NCBI GenBank assembly: GCA_033762075.1
Contig: JANRLY010000028.1
Span: 1-32,922 of the forward strand
DNA length: 32,922 bases
Source: VFKI01 sp033762075
Lineage (GTDB): Bacteria; Pseudomonadota; Gammaproteobacteria; DSM-16500
Direction of reading: 5' to 3'
A model generated the notes under the pieces. That model was not told where the DNA came from. It saw nothing but the letters and a program-made list of their open reading frames with translations, and did not search any database. The number at the start of each line of letters is the position of its first letter. Within the stretch, counting starts at the first letter, position 1. Below, in pieces: positions 17,119 through 25,607 of the stretch. The position numbers and the translations under genes are program-made.

Positions 17119-17748
17119 TTATTCTTCTTTGACAGGCTCCTCTACCCCATTCATCAATACCAAACGTACAAGTTCTGGCACCGATTTCACGCTCATTTTT
17201 TTCATCACGCTCGCGCGATGTGCTTCGACGGTTTTTAGTGAAATTTTAAGTTCAGCAGAAATGACTTTGTTTTGTTTACCCGCCACAATTCCTTGTAAAA
17301 CCTGAACTTCTCGGGGAGAGAGTAAAGCAAACTTTGCCTCAGCTCGCGCGTTTTCTTGCAACTTTTCACGATGAATACGATCTAAACGCAATGCTTTATT
17401 GATGCTTTCTAGAAGCACTTGATCGTTAAAGGGTTTGGTTAAAAAATCTACAGCTCCTGCTTTCATTACACGCACAGCCAGCGGTACATCCCCATGACCG
17501 CTGATAAAAATAATTGGGATTGCCGCGCCTCGCTCATTTAACTTTAGCTGCAATTCTGGGCCACTCATTCCCGGCATACGCACATCCAGCAACAAGCACC
17601 CTGGTTGTGAAGGCTCATATTGATCGAGAAAATCCTGGGCACAACGGTAGGTTTTTACTTTCAAACCCACGGATTCGATAATCCACAGCAAAGACTCAAC
17701 CATCGCTTGATCGTCATCGACCACATGGATCATGGGCTGCATTGTCAT
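17119..17748 (-). CDS. Response regulator, FixJ/NarL-like with LuxR HTH
   Basis: This 209-aa cytoplasmic DNA-binding regulator is the partner of the adjacent histidine kinase. The receiver domain (about 5-120) has acidic pocket residues at 11-13, phospho-acceptor Asp55 in LLLDVRMPG, Ser83 in ISGHGD and Lys105 in LTKPF. The C-terminal LuxR-type helix-turn-helix contains LSPREVQVLQGIVAGKQNK and SLKTVEAHRASVMKKM. The start is uncertain: AAGGAG lies 7 nt before a GTG at 17751 and 10 nt before ATG 17748. It begins 14 bp after the kinase stop, and the kinase stop codon overlaps its ribosome binding site, so translation is probably coupled. Target genes are unknown. Confidence 0.9.
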   Translation of the reverse strand: MTMQPMIHVVDDDQAMVESLLWIIESVGLKVKTYRCAQDFLDQYEPSQPGCLLLDVRMPGMSGPELQLKLNERGAAIPIIFISGHGDVPLAVRVMKAGAVDFLTKPFNDQVLLESINKALRLDRIHREKLQENARAEAKFALLSPREVQVLQGIVAGKQNKVISAELKISLKTVEAHRASVMKKMSVKSVPELVRLVLMNGVEEPVKEE

Positions 17749-17762
17749 CACACAATGTCTCC

Positions 17763-19334
17763 TTATCTCGGTAAAGTAAATCGAATCCAACTGGTATTGT
17801 TGGTATTCGGATGAATAATAAATTCTCCACCATGCGCTTCGACAATCGAACGACAAATCGCAAGCCCCATGCCGCGACCGTGCGCTTTAGTGGTAAAAAA
17901 AGGTTTAAAGACTTCGTGCACCATGGTTTTTGAAAAACCTGGGCCTGAATCTGCCACCGTGACTTCAATCATATTATCGTTATTTTCTTTCGCTTGAATG
18001 CGAATCTTACGTTGTTTGGGATTGATTTCTTTCATTGCTTCAATCGCATTTTGAATTAAATTTAAAATCACTTGCTGCAATTGAATTCTGTCCGCAGAAA
18101 TTGCTCCCGTTTCTCGCTCTAAATCAAATTCAACTTTCACACGCGATGTATTTAAATCATTACGGATCAATGCCACTGCTTCACGAATTAAGCTACTTAT
18201 TTTGCAAGGCGTGCGGATAAGCTGTCCTTTGCAGAAAAAGTTTTTCAAACGATGAATCACTTCGCCCGCACGTTCCGCTTGCGCAACTGCTTTATTCATA
18301 ATTTCGATCAACTGCACGGTATCATGAGAATTTTGCTCTAAATAACGCACGCATCCACGCGTGTAATTCACAACAGCCGCAAGTGGTTGACTGATTTCGT
18401 GCGCCATGCCAGATGCCATTTCTTCCATAGTACTCAAACGAAATACGTGCGCTAACTGTTGGCCACGTAACCGTGCTTTTTTATCGAGTAATTGATCAGT
18501 AATATCACGAGAAGCCGATTGAATTTCACGAATGATATGTGAGCGCTCATCACGAATAATACGAATATTGCTTTCAAACCAACGATATTCCCCATCTTTT
18601 CGTCGCATACGAAGATTTAAAGTGCGCTGGGTTGGTGCATCTCGACGACGGCTCATCACTTTTTTTAATTTATTGGTGTCATCTGGATGAACACATTGCC
18701 AACCATTTTTTCCGATGAGTGATTCTGGGTTATAACCTAATAAAGCCTTACAAGATGGCGATACATATAAAAACGTCCCATCTGGGGCCTGACATGAAAT
18801 AATATCGGTAGCATTCTCTGCCAACAAATGAAATCGTAATTCACTTTCTTTAAGTTGTTTTTCTAGCTGATCTGAAACCGCTAAACTACGTGACAGCAAT
18901 GACGCATTTATTTTAAAAAGATCTAGACACTCATCACGCTCCGCAATATATTTTTGAATCTCTTTTTGAAGATTGCCTTCACGTAGATAAAGGTCAGAAA
19001 GATCATGATGCAAAACAAGCGCCAAAGGATTTCCGTGGCGCGTTTGTCCCACTAAAGATGCGGTTGTTTTACAAACACCGGTGGTGCCATTTTTGCGAAT
19101 AAATGGTGTTTCTGCTTCCCAGATTTTATCCTGTGTCAGAGTATCTTGAATAATTTTAGGGAATGGATGATTTTGCTGATAAATAAGGTTGAGCGAACGA
19201 CCAGTGACTTCGCGATAATTGTAACCAAATAGAGTTGTGGCGTGTTGGTTCCAATCGATAATACGCCCCGCGCGATCAAGGATGACTGCGCTATCCTTGA
19301 TGGTATCGAAGAGAGAATATGTATCATTTACCAT
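17763..19334 (-). CDS. Soluble PAS-domain sensor histidine kinase
   Basis: This is a 523-aa cytoplasmic sensor with no transmembrane segment. A first PAS domain (about 5-120) is followed by a linking helix. A second PAS plus PAC domain (about 165-280) contains FLYVSPSCKALLGYNPESLIG and RRKDGEYRWFESNIR. The dimerisation domain carries the phospho-accepting His312 in MAHEISQPLAAVVNY, a FixL-like H box. ATPase motifs are N (QVILNLIQNAIEAM), G1 (DSGPGF), F (FKPFFTTK) and G2 (GRGMGLAICRSIVEAHGG). ATG at 19334 starts just before the PAS domain; an alternative ATG at 19379 adds 15 residues, and neither has a strong ribosome binding site. No heme-binding His pattern of true FixL was found, so the signal is unknown. 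Confidence 0.9.
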   Translation of the reverse strand: MVNDTYSLFDTIKDSAVILDRAGRIIDWNQHATTLFGYNYREVTGRSLNLIYQQNHPFPKIIQDTLTQDKIWEAETPFIRKNGTTGVCKTTASLVGQTRHGNPLALVLHHDLSDLYLREGNLQKEIQKYIAERDECLDLFKINASLLSRSLAVSDQLEKQLKESELRFHLLAENATDIISCQAPDGTFLYVSPSCKALLGYNPESLIGKNGWQCVHPDDTNKLKKVMSRRRDAPTQRTLNLRMRRKDGEYRWFESNIRIIRDERSHIIREIQSASRDITDQLLDKKARLRGQQLAHVFRLSTMEEMASGMAHEISQPLAAVVNYTRGCVRYLEQNSHDTVQLIEIMNKAVAQAERAGEVIHRLKNFFCKGQLIRTPCKISSLIREAVALIRNDLNTSRVKVEFDLERETGAISADRIQLQQVILNLIQNAIEAMKEINPKQRKIRIQAKENNDNMIEVTVADSGPGFSKTMVHEVFKPFFTTKAHGRGMGLAICRSIVEAHGGEFIIHPNTNNTSWIRFTLPR

Positions 19335-19422
19335 TTGATTGGACGTCCCTGTCCTAAAAGAATCGTGACATGATAACATGGCAGCGCCAACTTTTCATTT
19401 TTGAAAAAACATTAGGATCGTT

Positions 19423-20796
19423 ATGAAAATTCACATCATGGGCATTTGTGGCACATTCATGGGCGGACTTGCACTATTAGCTAAGCAAGCGGGTTTTGAA
19501 GTCACGGGATCCGATCAAAATATTTATCCCCCAATGAGTACGCAATTGGCACAACAAGGCATCACACTGCTCGAAGGTTTTTCTCCTTTACATGTCGATG
19601 AATCCATCGATTGCGTCATTGTTGGCAACGTGATTCGCCGCGGAAATCCCTTAATTGAATCTATCATGATGAGCCGCATTCCATGGGTATCAGGTCCTGC
19701 TTGGCTATATGAAACGATTTTAAAAAAATATCATGTGCTCGCTGTCTCAGGCACTCATGGTAAAACCACAACGACATCCTTATTGAGCTGGATATTAGAG
19801 TGCGCTGGATTAGCGCCCAGTTTTTTAGTCGGCGGTGTCCCAGAAAATTTTGGCATTTCTGCGCGTTTAACTTCATCGCCTTATTTTGTGATTGAAGCAG
19901 ATGAATATGATAGTGCGTTTTTTGATAAACGCTCTAAATTTTTGCATTATCGCCCACGCACACTTATTTTAAATAATTTAGAATTTGATCACGCAGATAT
20001 TTTTGATGATTTAGCTACCATTCAAAAACAATTTCACCATTTAGTGCGAACAGTACCTAACAACGGCAGAATTATTTATTGTGCCGATGATAATCATTTA
20101 ATTGATGTCCTTGAAATGGGATGCTGGACACCGCGGGTCACTTTCGGCAAACGTCACGGACAATGGCGCGCGAAATTACTTGCCCCGGACGGCAGCCACT
20201 TTATTGTGATGCGGGAAGGAAAAGAAATCGGTGAAGTGAAATGGGATTTAATTGGCGAACATAATGTTCAAAATGCACTAGCTGCCCTGATTGCAGCCCA
20301 ACATGTCGGTGTTGCAACAGAAAAAGCACTGGCAGCATTAACAACTTTTAAAAATGTACGACGTCGCATGGAAATCAAAAATCAAATTGATGACATTACC
20401 ATTTATGATGATTTTGCTCATCATCCAACAGCGATCGCAACAACGCTTTCTGGTTTACGTGCACGCATCGGTGAAAAAGCACGATTGATTGCTGTCGTTG
20501 AATTAGGTTCTTACACCATGCGCACTGGTCATCACAAAGAAACTTTAAGCGCTTCTTTCAAAGAAGCAGATTTTGTTATTTGCCAATATCCGTCAGTGGA
20601 TTGGGATGTAGAGGCAGCATTTGCAGATTGCGCAAAACCTTTCACTTTATCTCAACAACTTGACCAAACCATTGATCACATCACTTCAATCGCAAAGCCC
20701 GGTGATCACATTATCGTGATGAGCAATTCAGGATTTGGAAATATTCACCAGAAATTAGCAGCTTCTTTAGAAGAGAAAAATACTATCGTTTCCTAG
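19423..20796 (+). CDS. mpl: UDP-N-acetylmuramate:tripeptide ligase Mpl
   Basis: This ligase recycles cell-wall tripeptide by joining L-Ala-gamma-D-Glu-meso-DAP to UDP-MurNAc using ATP. The 457-aa protein has the Mur ligase order: Rossmann-like start KIHIMGICGTFMGGLA, ATP loop SGTHGKTTTT (109-118), EADEYDSAFFDKRSKFLHY, NLEFDHADIFDD, and DDFAHHPTAI in the C-terminal part. These are typical for Mpl rather than MurC. TTAGGA lies just upstream of the ATG. It is transcribed divergently from the kinase and converges with the O-methyltransferase, overlapping it by 14 bp at the 3' ends. Confidence 0.94.
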   Translation: MKIHIMGICGTFMGGLALLAKQAGFEVTGSDQNIYPPMSTQLAQQGITLLEGFSPLHVDESIDCVIVGNVIRRGNPLIESIMMSRIPWVSGPAWLYETILKKYHVLAVSGTHGKTTTTSLLSWILECAGLAPSFLVGGVPENFGISARLTSSPYFVIEADEYDSAFFDKRSKFLHYRPRTLILNNLEFDHADIFDDLATIQKQFHHLVRTVPNNGRIIYCADDNHLIDVLEMGCWTPRVTFGKRHGQWRAKLLAPDGSHFIVMREGKEIGEVKWDLIGEHNVQNALAALIAAQHVGVATEKALAALTTFKNVRRRMEIKNQIDDITIYDDFAHHPTAIATTLSGLRARIGEKARLIAVVELGSYTMRTGHHKETLSASFKEADFVICQYPSVDWDVEAAFADCAKPFTLSQQLDQTIDHITSIAKPGDHIIVMSNSGFGNIHQKLAASLEEKNTIVS

Positions 20797-21451
20797 CCAG
20801 TGTCAAACCATCACCGACAGGCAGCATCGTCATACTGACACGTTCATCTGCAAATACTTTTGCATTCAACTGACGAATCGCAATCGTGCTAGCATCTTGA
20901 ACAGATTGATCTGATACTTTGCCATCCCATAAAACATTATCAATTGCGATGATCCCACCTTTTCGCAGCAATGCTAATGATTTCTCGTAGTAGTGCGCAT
21001 AGTTTTCTTTATCAGCATCAATAAAAGCAAAATCAAATGTCTCAGCTTCTCCATTTTGTAAAAGATTTTCGAGTGTGCTTAATGCTGGCGCTAAATGTAA
21101 TTGAATTTTATGAGCGACACTCCCTTTTTGCCAAAAGGATTCTGCAAGTGTCGTCCATTCAGGACTCACATCACAAGCAATCACTTGACCATCAGATGGC
21201 ATCGCCAAAGCGACAGATAATGCGCTATAGCCCGTAAATGTCCCTATATCTAACGTCTTACGCGCACCCAGCACCTCAATCAGTAAGCGCATAAACTGGC
21301 CTTGTTCAGGTGAAATTTGCATCACCAACATCGAAGCAAATTGTTTGCGTGTTTCTTCACGCAACTCTTTCAACACTTCAGGCTCATGCAGAGAGTGATC
21401 AAGCAGGTAAGTGTATAAGGATGGGGTTAGATTTAATGTTGCACTAGACAT
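20783..21451 (-). CDS. SAM-dependent O-methyltransferase, caffeoyl-CoA OMT family
   Basis: This 222-aa class I methyltransferase contains LDIGTFTGYSALSVALAMP (SAM-binding motif I), I-A-C-D-V-S-P-E (motif II), FAFIDADKENYAHYYE and IAIDNVLWDGKV. The last two hold the Asp/Asn residues that bind the divalent metal in the cation-dependent catechol-type O-methyltransferase family. The substrate cannot be predicted. ATG at 21451 is preferred because GAGAGG lies about 7 nt upstream; the frame is open further, to 21508. Its 3' end overlaps that of mpl, and a copy of that junction is found at 22891-23034. Confidence 0.92.
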   Translation of the reverse strand: MSSATLNLTPSLYTYLLDHSLHEPEVLKELREETRKQFASMLVMQISPEQGQFMRLLIEVLGARKTLDIGTFTGYSALSVALAMPSDGQVIACDVSPEWTTLAESFWQKGSVAHKIQLHLAPALSTLENLLQNGEAETFDFAFIDADKENYAHYYEKSLALLRKGGIIAIDNVLWDGKVSDQSVQDASTIAIRQLNAKVFADERVSMTMLPVGDGLTLARKR

Positions 21452-21538
21452 AAAGCACCTCTCTCGTTTTTTGACAGTCCATATTACGTGAATATTAAGA
21501 GGATGCAATCCTGTGACAAACGATAGCCTTATATTTTA

Positions 21539-21568
21539 TTGTGTTCCACTACAAATTCCACTTATACT
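21539..21568 (+). promoter_or_regulatory. Promoter of the first tandem paralogue
   Basis: TTGTGT (21539-21544) and TATACT (21563-21568) are separated by 18 bp and lie about 40 bp before the start codon. The same elements are conserved upstream of the second paralogue. Confidence 0.5.
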
Positions 21569-21609
21569 GCCGCCCTTGGATATAACGCTCAAAATAAAGG
21601 ACACATCAG

Positions 21610-22821
21610 ATGAATTTCAAGGAAATTTTAAAAGCTCTCATCTACGCCGCACAAAACGTCACTCAAATAATTCCCGCTCAAGCCAGCACCATTTTTCATT
21701 ACGGCACACTTGCCGATGGAAGAAACATCTGCAATTATTTAGGAGCGAACATTTGTAACAATTTTTATATCACAGATGCAAACAATCAAACACTCGGTGA
21801 CGGATTTTATACGATCGATGGCAATTTTACGTGGACCCCCTCGCAATTAAATAACACCGTTTTTGGAACATTACTGGATACGCTTTATAAAGGAGGAGAA
21901 TCCTTTGATACTTCTCACAACTATATTTGTAAAGATTGGATATGGGACAAAGGCAATTATTTATATCAAATATATTTTTCTGGAATATCAGTAGATGCCT
22001 GTGAAGATTTTGTTTTTTCAATGTACGATAAATTTTTGCATAAAAATGCTATTGCTTCTACCACAAACAAGATCATCGATACGGCCACTTCCATGGCGTT
22101 AACCGCTACAACGTTTGTAGAAACTTTATATTCTGCTTCAAATGAAATTTTCTCTTTTCATTTCGGCTCGACGGCTGATGGATTCAATATGTGCAAGTAC
22201 ATTGACTCACACTGGATGTACGAATACTGTCAGAGCTTTTATATCACCAATTTCAATAGTACGCCCGTGAGTCAAGGTTTTTTTGATATAGGTCTATTCA
22301 GTTGGCCAAGAAGCATCGGCGAAATTCAGTCTGTCTACTTGAATTCATTAGCTCATGTATTGAATACAACAAATACCACCTTTAGCGATGCATTTCAAAA
22401 TGTAACATGCACCACAATTTTCCAGGCTGGCGGCGCAGAGTCTTCTCTCGGGTGGGAATGGCCAAGTCAAATCCGGTTCACGGGTATTCCAGAATGGGTT
22501 TGTGAAAAAGTGCAAGTTGCATTTAAACAGGATTATATGCCGCCGCATGTATTTCCTACCCTACCACCGCTACCAGAGGAAAAAATAGATTACACCCCGC
22601 TAGTCATTTTTCTGGCTGCTTGTACAGGAGGACTTGTACTCCTCGGTCTTGATAAGTGTATTCAACAATACATGCAAAATCGTAATGCACGCCAACCTCT
22701 ATTACCCGCGAATAATCCGCACCATTTCACTTACGGTAGCAATTCGCCAGTATTTGACAAGGATACACGACCTTCTAAAGTAGAAGAGGAAAAACTCGTC
22801 ACGCGCTCTCGCAACTTTTAA
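21610..22821 (+). CDS. Unknown type I-like membrane protein, tandem paralogue A
   Basis: I do not recognise this 403-aa protein. Two related repeats each carry FH[YF]Gx3DGx3C[NK]Y, then C-x2-FYIT, and later W...F[ST]GI. Each has four cysteines: 41, 49, 107, 131 and 195, 207, 267, 298. The cysteine pattern and N-x-T sequons suggest an ectodomain with disulfides. One transmembrane segment (about 329-347) is followed by a basic stretch and a 50-residue tail containing RQPLLPANNPH. The N-terminus (residues 1-25) is only weakly hydrophobic, so export route is unclear. AAGGA lies 9 nt before the ATG. It sits in tandem with a close paralogue. A surface receptor-like protein or a protein inserted into host membranes are both possible. 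Confidence 0.8.
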   Translation: MNFKEILKALIYAAQNVTQIIPAQASTIFHYGTLADGRNICNYLGANICNNFYITDANNQTLGDGFYTIDGNFTWTPSQLNNTVFGTLLDTLYKGGESFDTSHNYICKDWIWDKGNYLYQIYFSGISVDACEDFVFSMYDKFLHKNAIASTTNKIIDTATSMALTATTFVETLYSASNEIFSFHFGSTADGFNMCKYIDSHWMYEYCQSFYITNFNSTPVSQGFFDIGLFSWPRSIGEIQSVYLNSLAHVLNTTNTTFSDAFQNVTCTTIFQAGGAESSLGWEWPSQIRFTGIPEWVCEKVQVAFKQDYMPPHVFPTLPPLPEEKIDYTPLVIFLAACTGGLVLLGLDKCIQQYMQNRNARQPLLPANNPHHFTYGSNSPVFDKDTRPSKVEEEKLVTRSRNF

Positions 22822-22890
22822 TGCATAGTGCGTGGCTTTTTCCTCGCCGTCCAATCGTACACGGTGCGCAATACGCAGAACCAATCTATT

Positions 22891-23034
22891 GCAAAGCCCG
22901 GTAATCACATTATCGTGATGAGCAATTCAGGATTTGGAAATATTCACCAGAAATTAGCAGCTTCTTTAGAAGAGAAAAATACTATCGTTTCCTAGCCAGT
23001 GTCAAACCATCACCGACAGGCAGCATCGTCATAC
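22891..23034. pseudogene. Duplicated 3' ends of mpl and O-methyltransferase
   Basis: These 144 bp match 20692-20835 at 143 positions by eye; the only change is G to A in ggtgatcac. They contain the last 34 codons and stop of mpl (plus) and the last 17 codons and stop of the O-methyltransferase (minus). Neither fragment has a start or the rest of its gene. The likely origin is a tandem duplication spanning the mpl 3' end, the O-methyltransferase and the paralogue, followed by loss of the methyltransferase copy. Confidence 0.92.
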
Positions 23035-23069
23035 CGTCAGAATGCGACAAGTGATGGCCTTATATTTTA

Positions 23070-23099
23070 TTGAGTTCCGATACAAATTTCACTTATACT
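23070..23099 (+). promoter_or_regulatory. Promoter of the second tandem paralogue
   Basis: TTGAGT (23070-23075) and TATACT (23094-23099) are separated by 18 bp, in the same context as upstream of paralogue A. The -35 is one base closer to consensus than in copy A. Confidence 0.5.
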
Positions 23100-23140
23100 G
23101 CCGCCCTTGGATATAACGCTCAAAATAAAGGACACATCAG

Positions 23141-24349
23141 ATGAATTTCAAGGAAATTTTAAAAGCTCTCATCTACGCCGCACAGAACGTCACTCAAATA
23201 ATTCCCGCTCAAACCACTAATATTTTTCATTACGGTACACTTGCTGACGGAAGAAACGTCTGCAATTATTTTGGAGCGAACATTTGTAACAATTTTTATA
23301 TTACAGATGCAAACAATCAAACACTCGGTGACGGATTTTATACGATCGATGGCAATTTTACATGGACACCCTCGCAACTAAATAACTCTTTTATTGGAAC
23401 ACTCCTAGATACTTTGCACAAAAGGGGAGAATCCTTTGACAGCTCTCACACCACTCTTTGCCAAAAATGGGACTGGGGCAATTCTGGAGAATTATGGTTT
23501 GAAAACTTATGGCAAGTTTCCTTTTCTGGAATATCCATTAGTGCTTGTCAAGATTTTCTATCTTCACTACACGAAAAACTTCCTCTTAAAAATAGCGCTG
23601 TTTCTGTTGCAAATAATATCATCAATGCAACCACTTCGGCTTTGTCAACTGCTACAAGATTTGTGGAAACGCTCTATTCTGTCTCCTCAGACGATATTTT
23701 TTCTTTTCATTTCGGCTCAATGATTGATGGATTCGACATTTGTAAGTATGTTAACTTTCACATGTTTGGGGAATACTGCCAGAGTTTTTATATCACGAAT
23801 TTTAATAATACGCCCGTGAGCCAGGGCTTCTTTGATATTGGCCTGTTTCTCCCATGGCCAAAAACCCTTGAAAAAATTCAATCCGCTTATTTAAACTCTT
23901 TAGTGCATACATTAAATACAACAAACACCACTTTCAGCAGTGCGTTTCAAAATACCATCTGTACTACAGTTTTTTACGCTCGAAATACCGAGATGTTCTT
24001 CATGTGGCCAAGCCAAATCCGATTTACAGGTGTCCCTGAATGGGTCTGCGAAAAAGCGCAAACTGCACTGGCGCAGGTGACGATACCACCACATGAATTT
24101 CCGCCACAACCAGAAGAAAAAACAGACCACACCCCGCTGATAATTTTTTTAGCTGCTTCTGCTGGAGGACTCGCGCTCTTTGGTCTTTATAAGTGCATCC
24201 AACAATACATGCAAAATCGTGCTGCGCGCCAACCTTTATTGCCCGCAAACAATCCACATCAATTCAATTACGGCAATGATCCGCGACCCACTGAAATTGA
24301 AGAGGAAAAACTCGAACATTCACGCCCTCTCACAACTTTTAATGCGTAG
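23141..24349 (+). CDS. Unknown type I-like membrane protein, tandem paralogue B
   Basis: This 402-aa protein has the same build as paralogue A: two four-cysteine repeats with all eight cysteines kept, one transmembrane segment (about 331-349), and a tail with RQPLLPANNPH. The first 80 residues and the region around the membrane anchor are almost identical to A. Residues 100-165 and 285-325 differ strongly. An indel near the end shifts the last codons, so B ends in SRPLTTFNA and A in TRSRNF. The start context is identical in both copies. Function is unknown; the pair probably arose by local duplication. Confidence 0.8.
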   Translation: MNFKEILKALIYAAQNVTQIIPAQTTNIFHYGTLADGRNVCNYFGANICNNFYITDANNQTLGDGFYTIDGNFTWTPSQLNNSFIGTLLDTLHKRGESFDSSHTTLCQKWDWGNSGELWFENLWQVSFSGISISACQDFLSSLHEKLPLKNSAVSVANNIINATTSALSTATRFVETLYSVSSDDIFSFHFGSMIDGFDICKYVNFHMFGEYCQSFYITNFNNTPVSQGFFDIGLFLPWPKTLEKIQSAYLNSLVHTLNTTNTTFSSAFQNTICTTVFYARNTEMFFMWPSQIRFTGVPEWVCEKAQTALAQVTIPPHEFPPQPEEKTDHTPLIIFLAASAGGLALFGLYKCIQQYMQNRAARQPLLPANNPHQFNYGNDPRPTEIEEEKLEHSRPLTTFNA

Positions 24350-24372
24350 TGCGTGCTCCGGGATCCAGTTTT

Positions 24373-25500
24373 TTAGCAGAATTCAAACGATAGCTTAGAA
24401 CTACTCGTAGGGGCTGAGCTATATGTCTCTCTTGTATCAACTGGCTCACGAACTGGTTTAAAAAAACTGCTGACTGATCTATAAGATAACTTTTCCTCTA
24501 AGACTAATCTGGCAGCTTCTTTGAGTTCGTTAATAAAACGTCCTTGCGGTGCATCTTCAATAGCGATTTCAAAGAATGCATCTGCCAGTTCTTCATCTAT
24601 TTCATCTTTGAGTAACTCAATAAATTTAATTTTAGTACGCTCATGATGGAATAATTCATAAATTGGGAAATCATTATTTATTTCTTTAGCATCTGCTATT
24701 CGATCGAATAAATATTCTTCTGATTCTTCTATGATAACGAATGAGTCATCTAAATTTTCTTCCACTAACTTTTCTTCCATGTTTACAAATAATGTAGCTG
24801 ATTTTTCTTCACCTTTTGCGCACGATGCTTCAAATCCTTTTTCAAGCTCAGCTTTCAATTCAACTTTTTCAGCTTCTTGCAAATTCACCGCTGCAAGAAT
24901 TTCCTCGACATACTTGTCTTTACATAATTGAAGTGGTTCGCCTTGCTTACCACGATAGAGCTTAACTAATTCAGCTTTCAATGAAGAAGTGAGGTCTGCA
25001 AAATCTAGTTTCACTGACTGTTGTGAACTTTTAATTGCATCGAGATAACGCACACGCTCAGCAGGTGTTAAAAGTCGCCAAGAAAGATTAGTGGGCCCAA
25101 TAGAGAAACACGGTTCGCCTGGTATAGACCATCGACCCGCGTATTCATAATAGTCAAGCTCACTTCTTCGGCCAAGTAACAAACTTCCTTCACCAATGCA
25201 TTTTTCGCGCGGTGGCGTCTTCAACCAGGGCTTAATATCGATCGCATGCCAAGTATCTAAACTTTCATCATAATTTAATCGACAAATTTGAGAACCCGCA
25301 GCATAAGCAGGTCGGATGATTTTCTTGCCAGCTTTACGTGCTTTTTGTGCTTTTTTTTCTTTACGAAACCCAAATTCTGCGTTACCCGATTGTGTGGGAT
25401 AAAAAACGCCGAGATCAGATGACACATCTACCTCATAGGGTTCACCCTTCTTGATATCGTTGAGCAATCCTTCAAATGTGATAAACCAAAGTTTGCGCAT
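24373..25500 (-). CDS. Unknown 375-aa acidic soluble protein
   Basis: I do not recognise this gene. ATG at 25500 is chosen because GAGGGA lies about 6 nt upstream; an in-frame ATG at 25515 lacks such a site. The N-terminal third has aromatic and glycine-rich stretches (LWFITFEGLL, DLGVFYPTQSG, EYAGRWSIPGEPCFSIG) that look folded. From about 170 onward it is helical and very acidic (for example ESEEYLFDRI), ending in a Ser/Thr-rich tail and FEFC. There is no signal peptide or membrane segment. It follows the phospholipase-D-like gene by 43 bp on the same strand and converges with paralogue B. Effector-like composition is the only functional hint. Confidence 0.75.
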   Translation of the reverse strand: MRKLWFITFEGLLNDIKKGEPYEVDVSSDLGVFYPTQSGNAEFGFRKEKKAQKARKAGKKIIRPAYAAGSQICRLNYDESLDTWHAIDIKPWLKTPPREKCIGEGSLLLGRRSELDYYEYAGRWSIPGEPCFSIGPTNLSWRLLTPAERVRYLDAIKSSQQSVKLDFADLTSSLKAELVKLYRGKQGEPLQLCKDKYVEEILAAVNLQEAEKVELKAELEKGFEASCAKGEEKSATLFVNMEEKLVEENLDDSFVIIEESEEYLFDRIADAKEINNDFPIYELFHHERTKIKFIELLKDEIDEELADAFFEIAIEDAPQGRFINELKEAARLVLEEKLSYRSVSSFFKPVREPVDTRETYSSAPTSSSKLSFEFC

Positions 25501-25541
25501 GATTTCCCTCTTCATTGTGATTCATAAATACTTATCTAGGC

Positions 25542-25607
25542 CGTCATTGCGAAGCTGCCCCATGCCTGCGTATAGGGTAAACTCCGTATTTAGCCATGGC
25601 AATCCAG
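25542..25607. repeat. REP-like element at the 3' end of the PLD-like gene
   Basis: The element starts with cgtcattgcga and ends with tggcaatccag, the usual ends of a repeat widespread in gammaproteobacteria. It supplies the last 20 or so codons and the stop of the phospholipase-D-like gene. Recognition is from memory of such repeats; no second copy is present in the window. Confidence 0.4.

Larger units (their letters stand above)
22822..23140. other. Intergenic region between the tandem paralogues
   Basis: The region begins with the 3' tail shared by both paralogue copies (acttttaatgcatagtgcgtg). About 55 bp of unique sequence follows, then the 144-bp mpl/O-methyltransferase scar. Last comes a promoter and leader nearly identical to that of paralogue A. 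No additional gene is seen. Confidence 0.7.

Noticed and set aside
17763..19334. True oxygen sensor FixL
   Set aside because: The H box and regulator type are similar, but no heme-ligand histidine pattern was recognised in either PAS domain.
22891..23034. Functional small gene between the paralogues
   Set aside because: The sequence is a copy of the 3' ends of mpl and the methyltransferase without starts, so it is a duplication remnant.
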